In this document: piece by piece, positions 53,350 through 62,505 of the stretch
Layout of the letters: each line of letters starts with the position of its first letter
Position numbering within the stretch: the first letter of the stretch is position 1
From: Blastococcus fimeti
GTDB taxonomy: Bacteria > Actinomycetota > Actinomycetes > Mycobacteriales > Geodermatophilaceae
DNA length: 64,000 bases
Direction: 5' to 3'
Assembly: GCA_900102115.1 (NCBI GenBank)
Contig: FNAW01000001.1
Span: forward strand, 310,001 to 374,000
Program-made: the position numbers and the translations under genes
Notes under the pieces: model-generated
The model's database searches: none
Told to the model about the DNA's origin: nothing
The model's input: the letters and a program-made list of their open reading frames with translations, nothing else

Positions 53350-54914
53350 GAGCCGGCCAGCAGCTCGGTGGGCAGGCCGATCGTGGTGGTCCCCTCCGGC
53401 GGGAACCAGACGAAGGCCTGGACGTCCGGCGTGTCGACGATCTGCTCCGCGCCCAGCTCCAGGACCCGGGCCGCAGCCGCCTCCTGAACCCCCGGTGTCG
53501 GCATGTTGCCCACCGTGGGCGAGAAGACGAAGACCACTCGGTCCGCCTCGACCGGCAGCCGGGCGGGGACCAGGAACCGGCGCACGTGCTCGCGACCGGC
53601 GTACCTGCCGACGAGCCCGAAGCTGGCGATGACCTGGTCGTCAGGGCGGAGCCGCGCGTCCACCGCGGCGAGCGCCGCGGCGGCCGACGGAGGTTCCGGG
53701 TGGGGAGCTCCCTCCGGAGCCCTGCCCACCAGCACCACGACGGCCGCGGCGGCGGCGAAGCCGACGGCCACGGTCGCGCGTGCCAGCACCGGACGCCGGG
53801 CTCCGACCCGGCTGCACCGCAGCCCCCAGTCCATGGTCATCGCCGTTCCGACGGTCACGAAGACGATGGCGGGGAAGTTCTGGAACGGGACGAAGAAGGC
53901 CAGGCTCTCCTGCAGTCCGCCACTCACCACCACGACGGCCGTCACGCCGAAGGTCCAGGGGTGGAACATCCCGACGAAGCCTGTTGCCGCGAACTCCGCC
54001 CCGAAGAGCCCGAGCTTGCTGCCGAGCACCTCGAGCGGTCGGCTGGGGTGCAGGACGAGGGCGGTCACGACCACGAGCAGCGCGCCGCCCGACGCGGGCA
54101 GCGGCTCGTCCACGAGGTGCTGGTAGCCCCCGATCGCGGATCCGTGGTTGGCACCCAGGGCACCGATGAGCAGCACCCAGGCGGCGCCCGTGGCGATGAG
54201 GGCCGCGCCCGCCCGACGGGTGTCCCGGCGAGCCACGAGCGCCGACAGCCCCAGGCCGGCGACGTACGTACCCGCGACATCCCCGGTGAGCAGCGCGGCG
54301 ACGAGCCAGGGCCAGGCCCGACGGGTCTCTCCCCGCCACAGCGCCCGGGCGCCACCGAGGAGGAACATGGTGGCGAGAGCCTGGAAGTGGAAGTCGCTCT
54401 TGGCGACCACGCTGATCCGCTCGTTGGTGACGAGCAGGAGCAGCACGGTCGCCACGGGAACGAGATGCCACGGCCGCAGGGTCCGGCCCCGCTGGACGAC
54501 CTCGAGCACCCACAGGACGGCGATCGCCTCGGCGCCGACGATGGCCAGGTCCTGGACGATGAGCAGGGTCACGCCCGACGGAAAGATCGGGTGCAGGAGC
54601 GCGAGCGGCCACATGACGACCTCGAAGTGGCTCTTCCAGTACGGGAGGTCGATGATCGTGCTCGTCGGGTTGAGGTTCCCCGAGCCGATCTGCTGCCACG
54701 CCTGGTGGAAGATCGCGAAGTCCATGGAGACGGCCCCGGCGTCGTACTGCGCCCAGCTCCGCTGGATCAGGAGTGCGAGCTGGCCCAGCAGCGTCACACC
54801 GATGACGGCCCGCGCCGCGGTCAGCAGTCGCCTGGAGCGCGCGGTCGCTTCGTCCACCGGCGAGTCGGAGGACGACGAGGCGTCAGGAGTCCTCGCCCGC
54901 TTGTCCGCCACCAT
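53346..54914 (-). CDS. DUF2079 polytopic membrane protein
   Basis: A 522-residue integral membrane protein with about ten helices. Early [18 protein letters not shown] and [20 protein letters not shown], and [20 protein letters not shown] are typical of DUF2079, a family of GT-C-like topology. The C-terminal soluble part ([15 protein letters not shown]) is short. Function is unknown; some relatives sit beside glycosyltransferases. Its TAG and the fbiB TAG share CTAG at 53346-53349. It is divergent from rmlA with 206 bp between starts. Confidence 0.85.
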   Translation of the reverse strand: MVADKRARTPDASSSSDSPVDEATARSRRLLTAARAVIGVTLLGQLALLIQRSWAQYDAGAVSMDFAIFHQAWQQIGSGNLNPTSTIIDLPYWKSHFEVVMWPLALLHPIFPSGVTLLIVQDLAIVGAEAIAVLWVLEVVQRGRTLRPWHLVPVATVLLLLVTNERISVVAKSDFHFQALATMFLLGGARALWRGETRRAWPWLVAALLTGDVAGTYVAGLGLSALVARRDTRRAGAALIATGAAWVLLIGALGANHGSAIGGYQHLVDEPLPASGGALLVVVTALVLHPSRPLEVLGSKLGLFGAEFAATGFVGMFHPWTFGVTAVVVVSGGLQESLAFFVPFQNFPAIVFVTVGTAMTMDWGLRCSRVGARRPVLARATVAVGFAAAAAVVVLVGRAPEGAPHPEPPSAAAALAAVDARLRPDDQVIASFGLVGRYAGREHVRRFLVPARLPVEADRVVFVFSPTVGNMPTPGVQEAAAARVLELGAEQIVDTPDVQAFVWFPPEGTTTIGLPTELLAGS

Positions 54915-55108
54915 CCGTCCCCGGGATCACTGACGGGGCCCGGACACCGGGATGGTCGCCGCAGTCGGGGCTGCGGCCGGCAGGGGGGAGTCGCCAGGCG
55001 CGCCGCGCTGGGTAGGCACTCGACCATGGTAGGACCGGGCCGTCCCGGATCCACCCCCGCGGAAGGTCGACGCGAGAACCTCCGGCCCCGCCGCTGGACG
55101 GGAACCCG

Positions 55109-55114
55109 TACGTT
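55109..55114 (+). promoter_or_regulatory. -10 box of rmlA
   Basis: TACGTT followed by 6 nt and the GTG at 55121, a leaderless layout. No -35 is clear. Confidence 0.45.
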
Positions 55115-55120
55115 CGGCAC

Positions 55121-56005
55121 GTGCGAGGCATCATTCTGGCCGGGGGAACCGGCAGTCGACTCTTCCCCATCACGCAGGCCGTGAGCAAGCAGCTCATGCC
55201 GGTCTACGACAAGCCGATGATCTACTACCCGCTCTCGACGCTGATGATGGCCGGCGTCCGCGAGGTGCTGATCATCACCACCCCCGCCGACCAGGAGGCC
55301 TTCCGCCACCTGCTCGGCGACGGCACCCGGCTGGGCATGCGGATCGAGTACGCGGTGCAGCCGCGCCCCGAGGGACTGGCTCAGGCCTTCCTCATCGGCG
55401 CGGAGTTCCTCGGTGGCGAGGCGGCGGCGCTGGTGCTGGGCGACAACATCTTCTACGGCGCCGGCCTGGGCACCGCCCTGGCGCGGCTGCCCGAGCCCGC
55501 GGGCGGACACGTCTTCGCGTACCACGTCGCCAACCCGGAGGAGTACGGCGTCGTGGAGTTCGATCCCGACGGCCGGGTGCTGTCGATCGAGGAGAAGCCC
55601 GAGAAGCCGCGCAGCTCCTACGCCGTCCCGGGGCTGTACTTCTACGCCGGCGACGTCGTCGACGTGGCCCGCGCCATCACCCCGAGCGCGCGGGGCGAGC
55701 TGGAGATCACCGCGGTCAACGAGCACTACCTCCGCGAGGGCCGGCTCACCGTCACCGCGCTGGACCGTGGCACCGCCTGGCTGGACACCGGCACCTTCGC
55801 CTCGCTGCGCCAGGCCACCGAGTTCGTCTCCGTGGTCGAGGAGCGGCAGGGCCTCAAGATCGGGTGCATCGAGGAGGTCGCCTGGCGCAACGGCTGGCTG
55901 GACGACGCCGGCCTGGTGCGGGCGGCCGGACCGCTGGGCAAGAGCGGCTACGGCGACTATCTCCTCGGCCTGCTCGACGGCCCCCGAACCCCCACGGCCA
56001 CCTGA
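55121..56005 (+). CDS. rmlA: Glucose-1-phosphate thymidylyltransferase
   Basis: A 294-residue nucleotidyltransferase producing dTDP-glucose, first step to dTDP-rhamnose. The nucleotide motif is [20 protein letters not shown], then [52 protein letters not shown] and the sugar-binding [13 protein letters not shown]. It is the first gene of a pair with the AftB-like transferase (20 bp gap). rmlB, C and D are not in the window. Rhamnose enters the wall linker through WbbL (61.5 kb). Confidence 0.96.
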   Translation: MRGIILAGGTGSRLFPITQAVSKQLMPVYDKPMIYYPLSTLMMAGVREVLIITTPADQEAFRHLLGDGTRLGMRIEYAVQPRPEGLAQAFLIGAEFLGGEAAALVLGDNIFYGAGLGTALARLPEPAGGHVFAYHVANPEEYGVVEFDPDGRVLSIEEKPEKPRSSYAVPGLYFYAGDVVDVARAITPSARGELEITAVNEHYLREGRLTVTALDRGTAWLDTGTFASLRQATEFVSVVEERQGLKIGCIEEVAWRNGWLDDAGLVRAAGPLGKSGYGDYLLGLLDGPRTPTAT

Positions 56006-56025
56006 CCGATCCACCGCAGGAGCTC

Positions 56026-57843
56026 ATGTCCAGCGCGGTGTCCGACCCGGACCACGTCATCGACCCGCCGGTTGCGGCCCCGCGCGCCCGTCCACCGGCG
56101 TCGACGCTCGTGGTGGTGGCCGCCGTGGTCGTCGCGACGCTGGCACTCGCCTGGTACTGGCGGTGGACCACCGACGACGCCTTCATCAACTTCCGGGTCG
56201 CCCGGAGCATCCTGGCGGGGTCCGGCCCGGTGTTCAACGCCGGTGAACGGGTCGAGGTCGGCACCAGCCCGCTGTGGCTGTGGCTGCTCGCGGCCTTCGC
56301 CGCGTTCCTGCCCGCCGACATCAGCTGGATCGCCGTGACCTTGGGCGCGGTGGGCTCGGCGACCGGCCTCGCCCTCGCCTGTCTGGGCGCCGATGCGTTG
56401 CACCGTTCGCAGCCGACGCCGCGGAGCGGGCGCGGCTCGATCCCTTTCCCGGCCGGGGCGCTGGTCTTCCTGTCCCTGCCCGCCACCTGGACGTTCCTGA
56501 CGTCCGGGCTCGAGACCGGACTGACCTATGCCTGGCTGGGGGCGGTGTGGTTCGGAACGGCCCGGCAGTCGGTGGCCGCGGCGCCCACCCGCCCCTGGTG
56601 GCTCCTCGTCGTGCTGGGGCTCGCTCCGCTCATCCGCCCCGACCTGGCCATCACGGGCGCACTGCTGGGGGCGTGGCTGCTGATCGCCGTGCCGTCGTCG
56701 TGGCCGCGGCGGATCAGGGACGTCGCTGTTGCCGGCGCCCTTCCGGTCGCCTACCAGGTGTTCCGGATGGGCTACTACGGACTCCTGGTGCCGAACACGG
56801 CCGTCGCGAAGGAGTCCGGTCGCTCGGTCTGGGACCGCGGCTGGACCTACCTCGCCGACCTCGTCGCGCCCTACGCCCTCTACATCCCCGTGGTGGTGTG
56901 CGCCGGGCTGCTCGTGCTGGCTGCACGCTCGTGGCGGTGGAACCGCCGGGTGCTCGGCCTCGTTGCCGTCACCGTGTTCGCCGCCGTGTGCCAGGCGCTG
57001 TTCGTCGTCCGCGTGGGTGGTGACTTCATGCACGGGCGGCTGCTGCTACCCGCACTGTTCCTGCTCCTCTGCCCGATCGCCCTCGTCCCCGTGACCCTCC
57101 CCGGAGCCCTGCGGGGAGGTCTGGCCCGGTGGACGTCGGTCGTGCTCGTCTCGGGTCTGCTGGCCTGGGCGGCCGTCTGCGTCACCTCGCTGCGGGTCGA
57201 CTACGCCGGCGGGATCGGTCCGCGCGGGATCGCCGACGAGCGGGGTCTGTACGTGGCCCAGTCGAGCACCCCCCACCCGGTGACGCTCGCAGAACACGGG
57301 CGCGGGCGGCCGGCGGCGTGGGGCGAGCAGGTCGACCGGTCGGCACGGGCCGGCGCCGACGAGGTGTTCACGCAGCAGGACTTCACGAACGCTGGTGACA
57401 TCCCCACCCTGGTGCCCCTCGGGACGGCGGACGGCACCTACTTCCTCGTCTACCAGGCCGGATATCTCGGTTACGCAGTCTCCCAGGAGGCGAGCGTGCT
57501 GGATTTCCACGGCCTGTCCGACCCGATCGGATCCCACCTCGAGCCGCAGGGACTCGGCCGCCCGGGACACGAGAAGATCCTGCCCATCGTCTGGTTCTGG
57601 GCCCGCCACAGCGACGACGCGCCGGAGCTGCAGACCGCCGACCCCCTCCTCGGCACGGTGACACCCGCGGGTCTCGAGGCGGCCCGCGCCGCTCTGGCGT
57701 GCGGCGACCTCGCGGAGTACGTGGCGGCCACCTCGGCGCCCATGAGCTGGACCCGCTTCTGGGACAACCTGACCGGGTCCGTCGAGCGCACGTCGCTGCG
57801 CATCCCCGCCGACCCGGAGGAGGCCGAGGCCAGGTTCTGCTGA
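56026..57843 (+). CDS. AftB-like membrane arabinofuranosyltransferase (GT-C)
   Basis: A 605-residue membrane protein with about ten helices and a C-terminal extracytoplasmic domain. The early motif TTDDAFINFRVARSILAG has the GT-C catalytic Asp pair, then SGPVFNAGERVEVGTSPLW, LPVAYQVFRMGYYGLLVPNT and VGGDFMHGRLLLPALF. From memory these blocks align well with AftB (Rv3805c), which adds terminal beta-1,2-arabinofuranose to arabinan using decaprenylphospho-arabinose. The exact linkage here is inferred. The ATG has GCAGGAG upstream; it follows rmlA by 20 bp. Confidence 0.85.
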   Translation: MSSAVSDPDHVIDPPVAAPRARPPASTLVVVAAVVVATLALAWYWRWTTDDAFINFRVARSILAGSGPVFNAGERVEVGTSPLWLWLLAAFAAFLPADISWIAVTLGAVGSATGLALACLGADALHRSQPTPRSGRGSIPFPAGALVFLSLPATWTFLTSGLETGLTYAWLGAVWFGTARQSVAAAPTRPWWLLVVLGLAPLIRPDLAITGALLGAWLLIAVPSSWPRRIRDVAVAGALPVAYQVFRMGYYGLLVPNTAVAKESGRSVWDRGWTYLADLVAPYALYIPVVVCAGLLVLAARSWRWNRRVLGLVAVTVFAAVCQALFVVRVGGDFMHGRLLLPALFLLLCPIALVPVTLPGALRGGLARWTSVVLVSGLLAWAAVCVTSLRVDYAGGIGPRGIADERGLYVAQSSTPHPVTLAEHGRGRPAAWGEQVDRSARAGADEVFTQQDFTNAGDIPTLVPLGTADGTYFLVYQAGYLGYAVSQEASVLDFHGLSDPIGSHLEPQGLGRPGHEKILPIVWFWARHSDDAPELQTADPLLGTVTPAGLEAARAALACGDLAEYVAATSAPMSWTRFWDNLTGSVERTSLRIPADPEEAEARFC

Positions 57844-57866
57844 GCGGACCGATCCGGCCGGCTCAG
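57840..57866. other. Inverted repeat over two convergent stop codons
   Basis: CTGAGC (57840-57845) pairs with GCTCAG (57861-57866), with CCG-atc-CGG nested inside. Both TGA stops lie in the arms. A weak bidirectional terminator is possible. Confidence 0.35.
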
Positions 57867-58798
57867 ATCCGGCGGTAGTCCGTCGGTGCGAAACGCGGAC
57901 CCCGCCGGGGGCGCCGCGGGCCGCCGGCCAGGAGCAGGCGCACGACCCGCTGGCGGTGCCCCCGCCACGGCTCCAGCAGCGCGAGCATGTCCTCGTCGCT
58001 GGTGACCCGGGCGCCGGTCAGCGCGAAGCCGACGAGGTTCTTCAGGTGGTAGTCACCGACGCTCACGGTGTCCGGGCAGCCGAGCGTCCGCTGCACCACC
58101 TCGGCGGCCGTCCAGGCGCCGATCCCCGGCACCGAGCACAGTCGCCGCTGCAGCGTCGGTGAGTCGCACGCCTCGTCCGGCTCGAGCCGGTCGGCGACCG
58201 TGGCCACGGCGCGCAGGGCCCGGCGCCGGGCGCCGTCCAGCCCGCAGGCGTGCCACTGCCAGTCGGTGATCTCGAGGACGCGCCGCGCCGAGGGCAGGAC
58301 GCGCATGCCGTCCGGCGCCGGCCCGGGAGCCGGCTCACCGGCGAGGCGCAGCAGCTCCCGCCACACCCGGTGCGCCTCGACGGTGGTGACCTTCTGCTCG
58401 AGGACGGCGGGCACCAGCGCGTCCCAGGTCCGCCCGGTGCCGCCCAGCCGCAGCCACGGCGTGCGGCGGTGCAGGTCGGCCACCATCTGGTGGCTCCCCG
58501 GGTCGAAGGCGGCGACGGGGTCCTCCGCCCCCAGCGACCGGGGCACGGCGCTGCCGGCCCGCTCCGCACCGGGGCCCCACGCGGCGACCTGCACCCGCCC
58601 CGCGACGTACCGGACCCGCACCGAGGCCGGGCCGTCCGCAGTGGTGGTGGTCCGCCAGATCCCCTCGGGGGTGACCCGCAGCGCCGGGTCGGCCGCGCCA
58701 CGGCTGTGCGGCGCGAGCGCACGCCGGAGATCCAGCGGCCAGTCGGGCTCCCACGTCGCCTCGAAGGCAGCCGTCGCGGTGGCGCCGGGGCTGCTCAC
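57863..58798 (-). CDS. DNA-3-methyladenine glycosylase (AlkA/HhH-GPD family)
   Basis: A 311-residue glycosylase. The N-terminal half (PDWPLDLRRALAPHSRG to WEL-like beta sheet) is followed by the HhH-GPD core: EQKVTTVEAHRVWRELLRL, VPGIGAWTAAEVVQ and TVSVGDYHLKNLVGFALTG with the catalytic Asp in VGDYH. It removes alkylated bases. The GTG start at 58798 overlaps the TGA of the upstream membrane-protein gene (GTGA). It is convergent with the AftB-like gene, 19 bp apart. Confidence 0.9.
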   Translation of the reverse strand: MSSPGATATAAFEATWEPDWPLDLRRALAPHSRGAADPALRVTPEGIWRTTTTADGPASVRVRYVAGRVQVAAWGPGAERAGSAVPRSLGAEDPVAAFDPGSHQMVADLHRRTPWLRLGGTGRTWDALVPAVLEQKVTTVEAHRVWRELLRLAGEPAPGPAPDGMRVLPSARRVLEITDWQWHACGLDGARRRALRAVATVADRLEPDEACDSPTLQRRLCSVPGIGAWTAAEVVQRTLGCPDTVSVGDYHLKNLVGFALTGARVTSDEDMLALLEPWRGHRQRVVRLLLAGGPRRPRRGPRFAPTDYRRI

Positions 58799-60378
58799 CG
58801 GGCGCCGCCGGCGGCCGGCACGCCCGCCTCGACGGGGTCGCCGTCCCCGGCCGGCGGTGCTCCCTCGTCCCGCCGGGCGGCACGGCGGCTCCGGACCGCG
58901 CCGGCCGCCGTCCGGATCCCTGCCTCCAGCAGGACCGCCAGCAGCAGTCCGGTGGCGAAGGCGGCGTGCACGACGTGCTTGGCCAGCTCGTAGTAGCCGT
59001 CGCTGAGCGCCAGCAGCGACTGGCTGACCGCGTAGCTCGTCAGCAGCACGGCCAGGACGCCGCGGACGGCGCGTCCCGCGTCCAGCGACCGGGCCCAGCG
59101 CACGCCGAACGCGAACGCGCCCAGCCACAGGAAGGAGATCGCCGGCACCGGCCAGCCCTGGGGCAGGAGGCCGAGCACCCAGAACACCGGGCTCGGGCGC
59201 TCGGCGAGCCGCGGCTCCCCATCGAGCTCGCCGGGGAAGTTCGCCAGGTAGTCGACCCGGGCGTCGGCGACGGCGTCGATCGACCGCGGGACCAGTTCGA
59301 GGAACCGGTCGGGATGGGTGGCGAAGAACTCGAGGTAGGTCTTCCAGGAGAAGACGGTCCAGGCGTTCTCCTCGATGTCCGGGTCGTTCCACGGCGTGTC
59401 CTGCTCCCACGCGTTCGTGCCGGCGAAGCGGGCCAGCTCGGGTGGCAGCCCCATCTCCGCCAGGTCCGCCTCCGGGTCGTCGGACTCCACGAGGAGGGTG
59501 TGGAAGAGCAGGTTGTACTTGTTGCCGTTGCTCAGCCCCTCGCCCTGGCTCATCGCGGTCAGGCCCAGCACCACCCCGCCGAGTGCCAGCACCACGACCA
59601 GGGCGGCGAGGGGACGGCGGATGCTCCACCGGCCCGGCTGCGCCGGGCGGCTGCGGTACCGCCGGCTGAGCAGCAGGGCGAGCCCGACGGCCGGGAGGAT
59701 CGTGATCAACGCGGTCTTGGCCGCCCCGGTGAACACGACGGCCAGGCCCAGGAACAGCAGCCACGGCCACGACCGGTGCACGACGAGCCCGACGATCGCG
59801 GCGCACACCCAGAGCAGCCCGATGAAGCCGCCCTGGTCGGTGTAGCCGGAGTTGAGGTAGGTGACGAACCCGATGTCGCTGACGGCGACGACGACCAGCG
59901 CGACCAGCGGCCAGCGCGCTCCCGCGCTGCCGGGCAGCGCGAGGAACAGCGCCGCGGCCCCCAGGCCGAGCAGCACCGCGCCGACGACGGCCAGGACCGC
60001 CATGTCGAAGCCGTCCCCCCCGGTCACCAGCCGGGTCAGCCAGTAGGTGAGCCGCAGCAGGGGCCGCCAGGAGGTGGTGTAGGTCCAGTTCTCGCCCGGG
60101 CAGCGGTTGCCCGGCACGTAGTCGCCCTCGAACCCCTGCTGCGAGGAGTCCGGGCCGATGCTCAAGCCCAGCCGGCAGACCAGCCGGTCGGCGTCGCCGT
60201 TGTCCGCGAGCCCCACCGTCCCGCTGACGAACAGCTGGGCCAGCACGACCGCCGTCGTGACGACGAGGACGGCGGCGGCTCCGGCGGCCCGGACCCGTCC
60301 GGCGAGGCGGACCGGCGGCTGCTCGTCGGTCGTTCCGACGGCCGGACGCAGGTCGCGGGAGAGACGCACGACGACCAT
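58795..60378 (-). CDS. Polytopic membrane protein, possible GT-C-like glycan enzyme
   Basis: A 527-residue protein with about ten helices. An early loop reads GTVGLADNGDADRLVCRLGL, a motif like the LADNGD loop seen in actinobacterial and WsfD-like glycan membrane proteins. Long external loop (PGNRCPGENWTYTTSWRP) and a central soluble segment (LVESDDPEADLAEMGLPPEL) follow, with the C-terminal tail basic. No catalytic assignment is possible. The ATG at 60378 follows GCGGAAG. It lies 52 bp after manC and overlaps the glycosylase gene, so a manC operon extension is likely. Confidence 0.72.
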   Translation of the reverse strand: MVVVRLSRDLRPAVGTTDEQPPVRLAGRVRAAGAAAVLVVTTAVVLAQLFVSGTVGLADNGDADRLVCRLGLSIGPDSSQQGFEGDYVPGNRCPGENWTYTTSWRPLLRLTYWLTRLVTGGDGFDMAVLAVVGAVLLGLGAAALFLALPGSAGARWPLVALVVVAVSDIGFVTYLNSGYTDQGGFIGLLWVCAAIVGLVVHRSWPWLLFLGLAVVFTGAAKTALITILPAVGLALLLSRRYRSRPAQPGRWSIRRPLAALVVVLALGGVVLGLTAMSQGEGLSNGNKYNLLFHTLLVESDDPEADLAEMGLPPELARFAGTNAWEQDTPWNDPDIEENAWTVFSWKTYLEFFATHPDRFLELVPRSIDAVADARVDYLANFPGELDGEPRLAERPSPVFWVLGLLPQGWPVPAISFLWLGAFAFGVRWARSLDAGRAVRGVLAVLLTSYAVSQSLLALSDGYYELAKHVVHAAFATGLLLAVLLEAGIRTAAGAVRSRRAARRDEGAPPAGDGDPVEAGVPAAGGAR

Positions 60379-60430
60379 CTTCCGCGATCCCGGATCTCCG
60401 TGCGGACTGCGCCGGCCGGGATGCGTCACA

Positions 60431-61531
60431 TCAGCCGAAGCGGTCGCCGTGCCGGGACTCCACCTCGGCGAGCAGCTGCTTGACCCGCTCCGCGTCGCCC
60501 ACGGGGCAGACCATCGTCACGTCGGCGGTGTGCACCACGACGCAGTCGCGCACCCCGAGCAGCGCGACGAGGTGCTCCGGGTCGTCGGACAGGACGACGT
60601 TGCCGGAGCTGTCCAGCAGCACCCGCAGCCCGCGGCCGGCGTTGCCCGCGTCGTCGGTCTCCAGGGTGTGGGCCAGCGCCGGCCACGAGCCGATGTCCAG
60701 CCACTCCACGTCGAGGTCGACGACGGCGACCCGGCCCGGCTCCGCGGCCGCGGGCTCGAGCACGGCGTAGTCGACGCTGATCTTCGGCAAGGTCGGGAAG
60801 ACCTCGGCCAGGACGGCGTCGCGCTCCGGTCCCGCCGGGGCGGCCACGATGCGGGCCAGCCCCTCCGCGCTCTCGGGCAGGTGGTCGGCCAGCGCGTCGA
60901 GCACCGTCTGCGCCCGCCAGACGAACATGCCGGAGTTCCAGACGTACTCCCCCGAGGCCAGGTAGGCCTCGGCGGTGGCGCGGTCGGGCTTCTCCCGGAA
61001 GGACGCCGCCTCCGACGCGCCGGCGACCTCGGTCGGCGCGCCCTTCTGCACGTAGCCGAAGCCGGTCGCCGGGGAGGTCGGCGTGACGCCGAGCGTCACC
61101 AGCGCCCGCGGGCGGACGCCGAGGAGGTCGTAGGCGGTGGTCAGCGCGGTGACGAAGCGCTCGACCGGCCGGATGACGTGGTCGGCGCTGACGACGGCGA
61201 GCTCGGCGTCCGGGTCGACGTCTGCCACCAGCGCCGCGGTGAGGCCGACGGCGTTGGCGGTGTCCCGCGCCGTCGGCTCGAGGACCAGCCGGTCGGGGCG
61301 CAGCCGCGGGAGCGCGGCGCGCACCATGTCGGCGTAGCGGGCCGCGGTGCACACCCAGATCTGCTCGGCCGGCAGCACCGCCTCGAGGCGGGTGAACGCC
61401 TCTTCCAGCAGGCTGTGCGCGCCGCCGTCCTCGTCGGCGACGACGTCGAGCAGCTGCTTGGGGCGCTGGGCGCGGGACAGCGGCCACAGCCGCGTGCCGG
61501 AGCCGCCCGCCATGATCACGGCGTGTCGCAT
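60431..61531 (-). CDS. manC: Mannose-1-phosphate guanylyltransferase
   Basis: A 366-residue GDP-mannose pyrophosphorylase. The signature is GGSGTRLWPLSRAQRPKQL, followed by LEPTARDTANAVGL, VVSADHVIRP, TGFGYVQKG, SFREKPDRATAEAYL and EWLDIGSWPAL. With ManA and ManB it completes the route to GDP-mannose. The ATG at 61531 has GGAGGAC upstream and lies 11 bp after wbbL. It is the third gene of GT4-wbbL-manC. The counterpart is Rv3264c next to wbbL1 (Rv3265c), recalled. Confidence 0.95.
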   Translation of the reverse strand: MRHAVIMAGGSGTRLWPLSRAQRPKQLLDVVADEDGGAHSLLEEAFTRLEAVLPAEQIWVCTAARYADMVRAALPRLRPDRLVLEPTARDTANAVGLTAALVADVDPDAELAVVSADHVIRPVERFVTALTTAYDLLGVRPRALVTLGVTPTSPATGFGYVQKGAPTEVAGASEAASFREKPDRATAEAYLASGEYVWNSGMFVWRAQTVLDALADHLPESAEGLARIVAAPAGPERDAVLAEVFPTLPKISVDYAVLEPAAAEPGRVAVVDLDVEWLDIGSWPALAHTLETDDAGNAGRGLRVLLDSSGNVVLSDDPEHLVALLGVRDCVVVHTADVTMVCPVGDAERVKQLLAEVESRHGDRFG

Positions 61532-61542
61532 CGGATGTCCTC

Positions 61543-62505
61543 CTACTGGCCGGTGCCGGGGTGGGCGGGGTGCTCGTGCGGCAGCTGGTCGACGGTCTGC
61601 TGCGGCTGGGCGCCGGCGTCGACCCGGCTGCTCGCGTAGGAGAGCAGCATCCGGGCGCCGAGGCCGGCACGGAGGGCTGCCCGCAGCGGCGCGTGCCGGC
61701 GCCGGGGGAAGTCGGCGGAGAGGTACCGCAGCGCGCTGGTGTGGTGCACCCGCTGCATGCGCCGGGCCGAGCGCCGGGTCGCGTGGCCGCCCTCGTGGGT
61801 GACCACCGAGGTCGGCACGTAGACGTGCAGCCAGCCCCGCTGCCCGAGGCGGCGGGCGAGGTCGACGTCCTCGAAGTACATGAAGTAGCCGGGATCGAAG
61901 CCGCCCACCGACGCGTACGCGGCGAGGTCGACCAGCAGGCAGCTGCCCGAGAGCCACCCGGCGGGGCGCTCGGTGATCTCGTCGCGCTCGCGGCGGTAGC
62001 GCGCCGTCCACGGGTTGGCCGGCCAGACCCAGCCGAGCAGGGCGTGCCCGATGCCGGTCGACAGCGACGGGAGGTCGCGGGCCGAGGGGTAGATGGCGCC
62101 CTCGGGGGTGCGGATGGCCGGGCCGAGCGTCGCCGCGCGGGGCCAGCGCGCCGCGGCCTCGAGCAGCTCGTCGACCGCGCCCGGCTCGAAGCGGACGTCG
62201 GGGTTGGCCACGATCGCGTACCCGGAGGTGGCGCCGGCCAGCGCGGCGTTCGCGGCGGCGCCGTAGCCGACGTTGCCTCCGGTGCGCAGGAGCGTCACCT
62301 CGGGCCGCTGCCGCGCCGCCCGCTCCGGGACGCCGTCGGTGGAGCCGTTGTCCGCCAGGACGACCTCGTAGGGCCGGTCGGTCGCTGCGGCGAGGGAGTC
62401 GAGGAACCCCTGGAGCGTCTCGCCCGGCGAGTAGGTCACCACCACCACCCGGAGCGGCGCGTCGACCGGAGCGCTGTCGACCGGAGCGCTGTCCACGGAG
62501 GTCAC
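61543..62505 (-). CDS. wbbL: Rhamnosyltransferase WbbL-like (GT2)
   Basis: A 320-residue family-2 glycosyltransferase. Motifs are VVVVTYSPGETLQGFLDSL, VVLADNGSTDGVPERA, VGYGAAANAALAG, IVANPDVRFEPGA (the metal-binding DxD-like site) and GGFDPGYFMYFEDVDLARRL (catalytic ED). WbbL transfers L-rhamnose to GlcNAc-PP-decaprenyl in the arabinogalactan linker; this assignment rests on order beside manC and on RmlA. The N-terminus has three VDSAP-like repeats (15-bp tandem). GTG 62505 overlaps the GT4 stop (GTGA); GTG 62496 is an alternative. Confidence 0.85.
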   Translation of the reverse strand: MTSVDSAPVDSAPVDAPLRVVVVTYSPGETLQGFLDSLAAATDRPYEVVLADNGSTDGVPERAARQRPEVTLLRTGGNVGYGAAANAALAGATSGYAIVANPDVRFEPGAVDELLEAAARWPRAATLGPAIRTPEGAIYPSARDLPSLSTGIGHALLGWVWPANPWTARYRRERDEITERPAGWLSGSCLLVDLAAYASVGGFDPGYFMYFEDVDLARRLGQRGWLHVYVPTSVVTHEGGHATRRSARRMQRVHHTSALRYLSADFPRRRHAPLRAALRAGLGARMLLSYASSRVDAGAQPQQTVDQLPHEHPAHPGTGQ

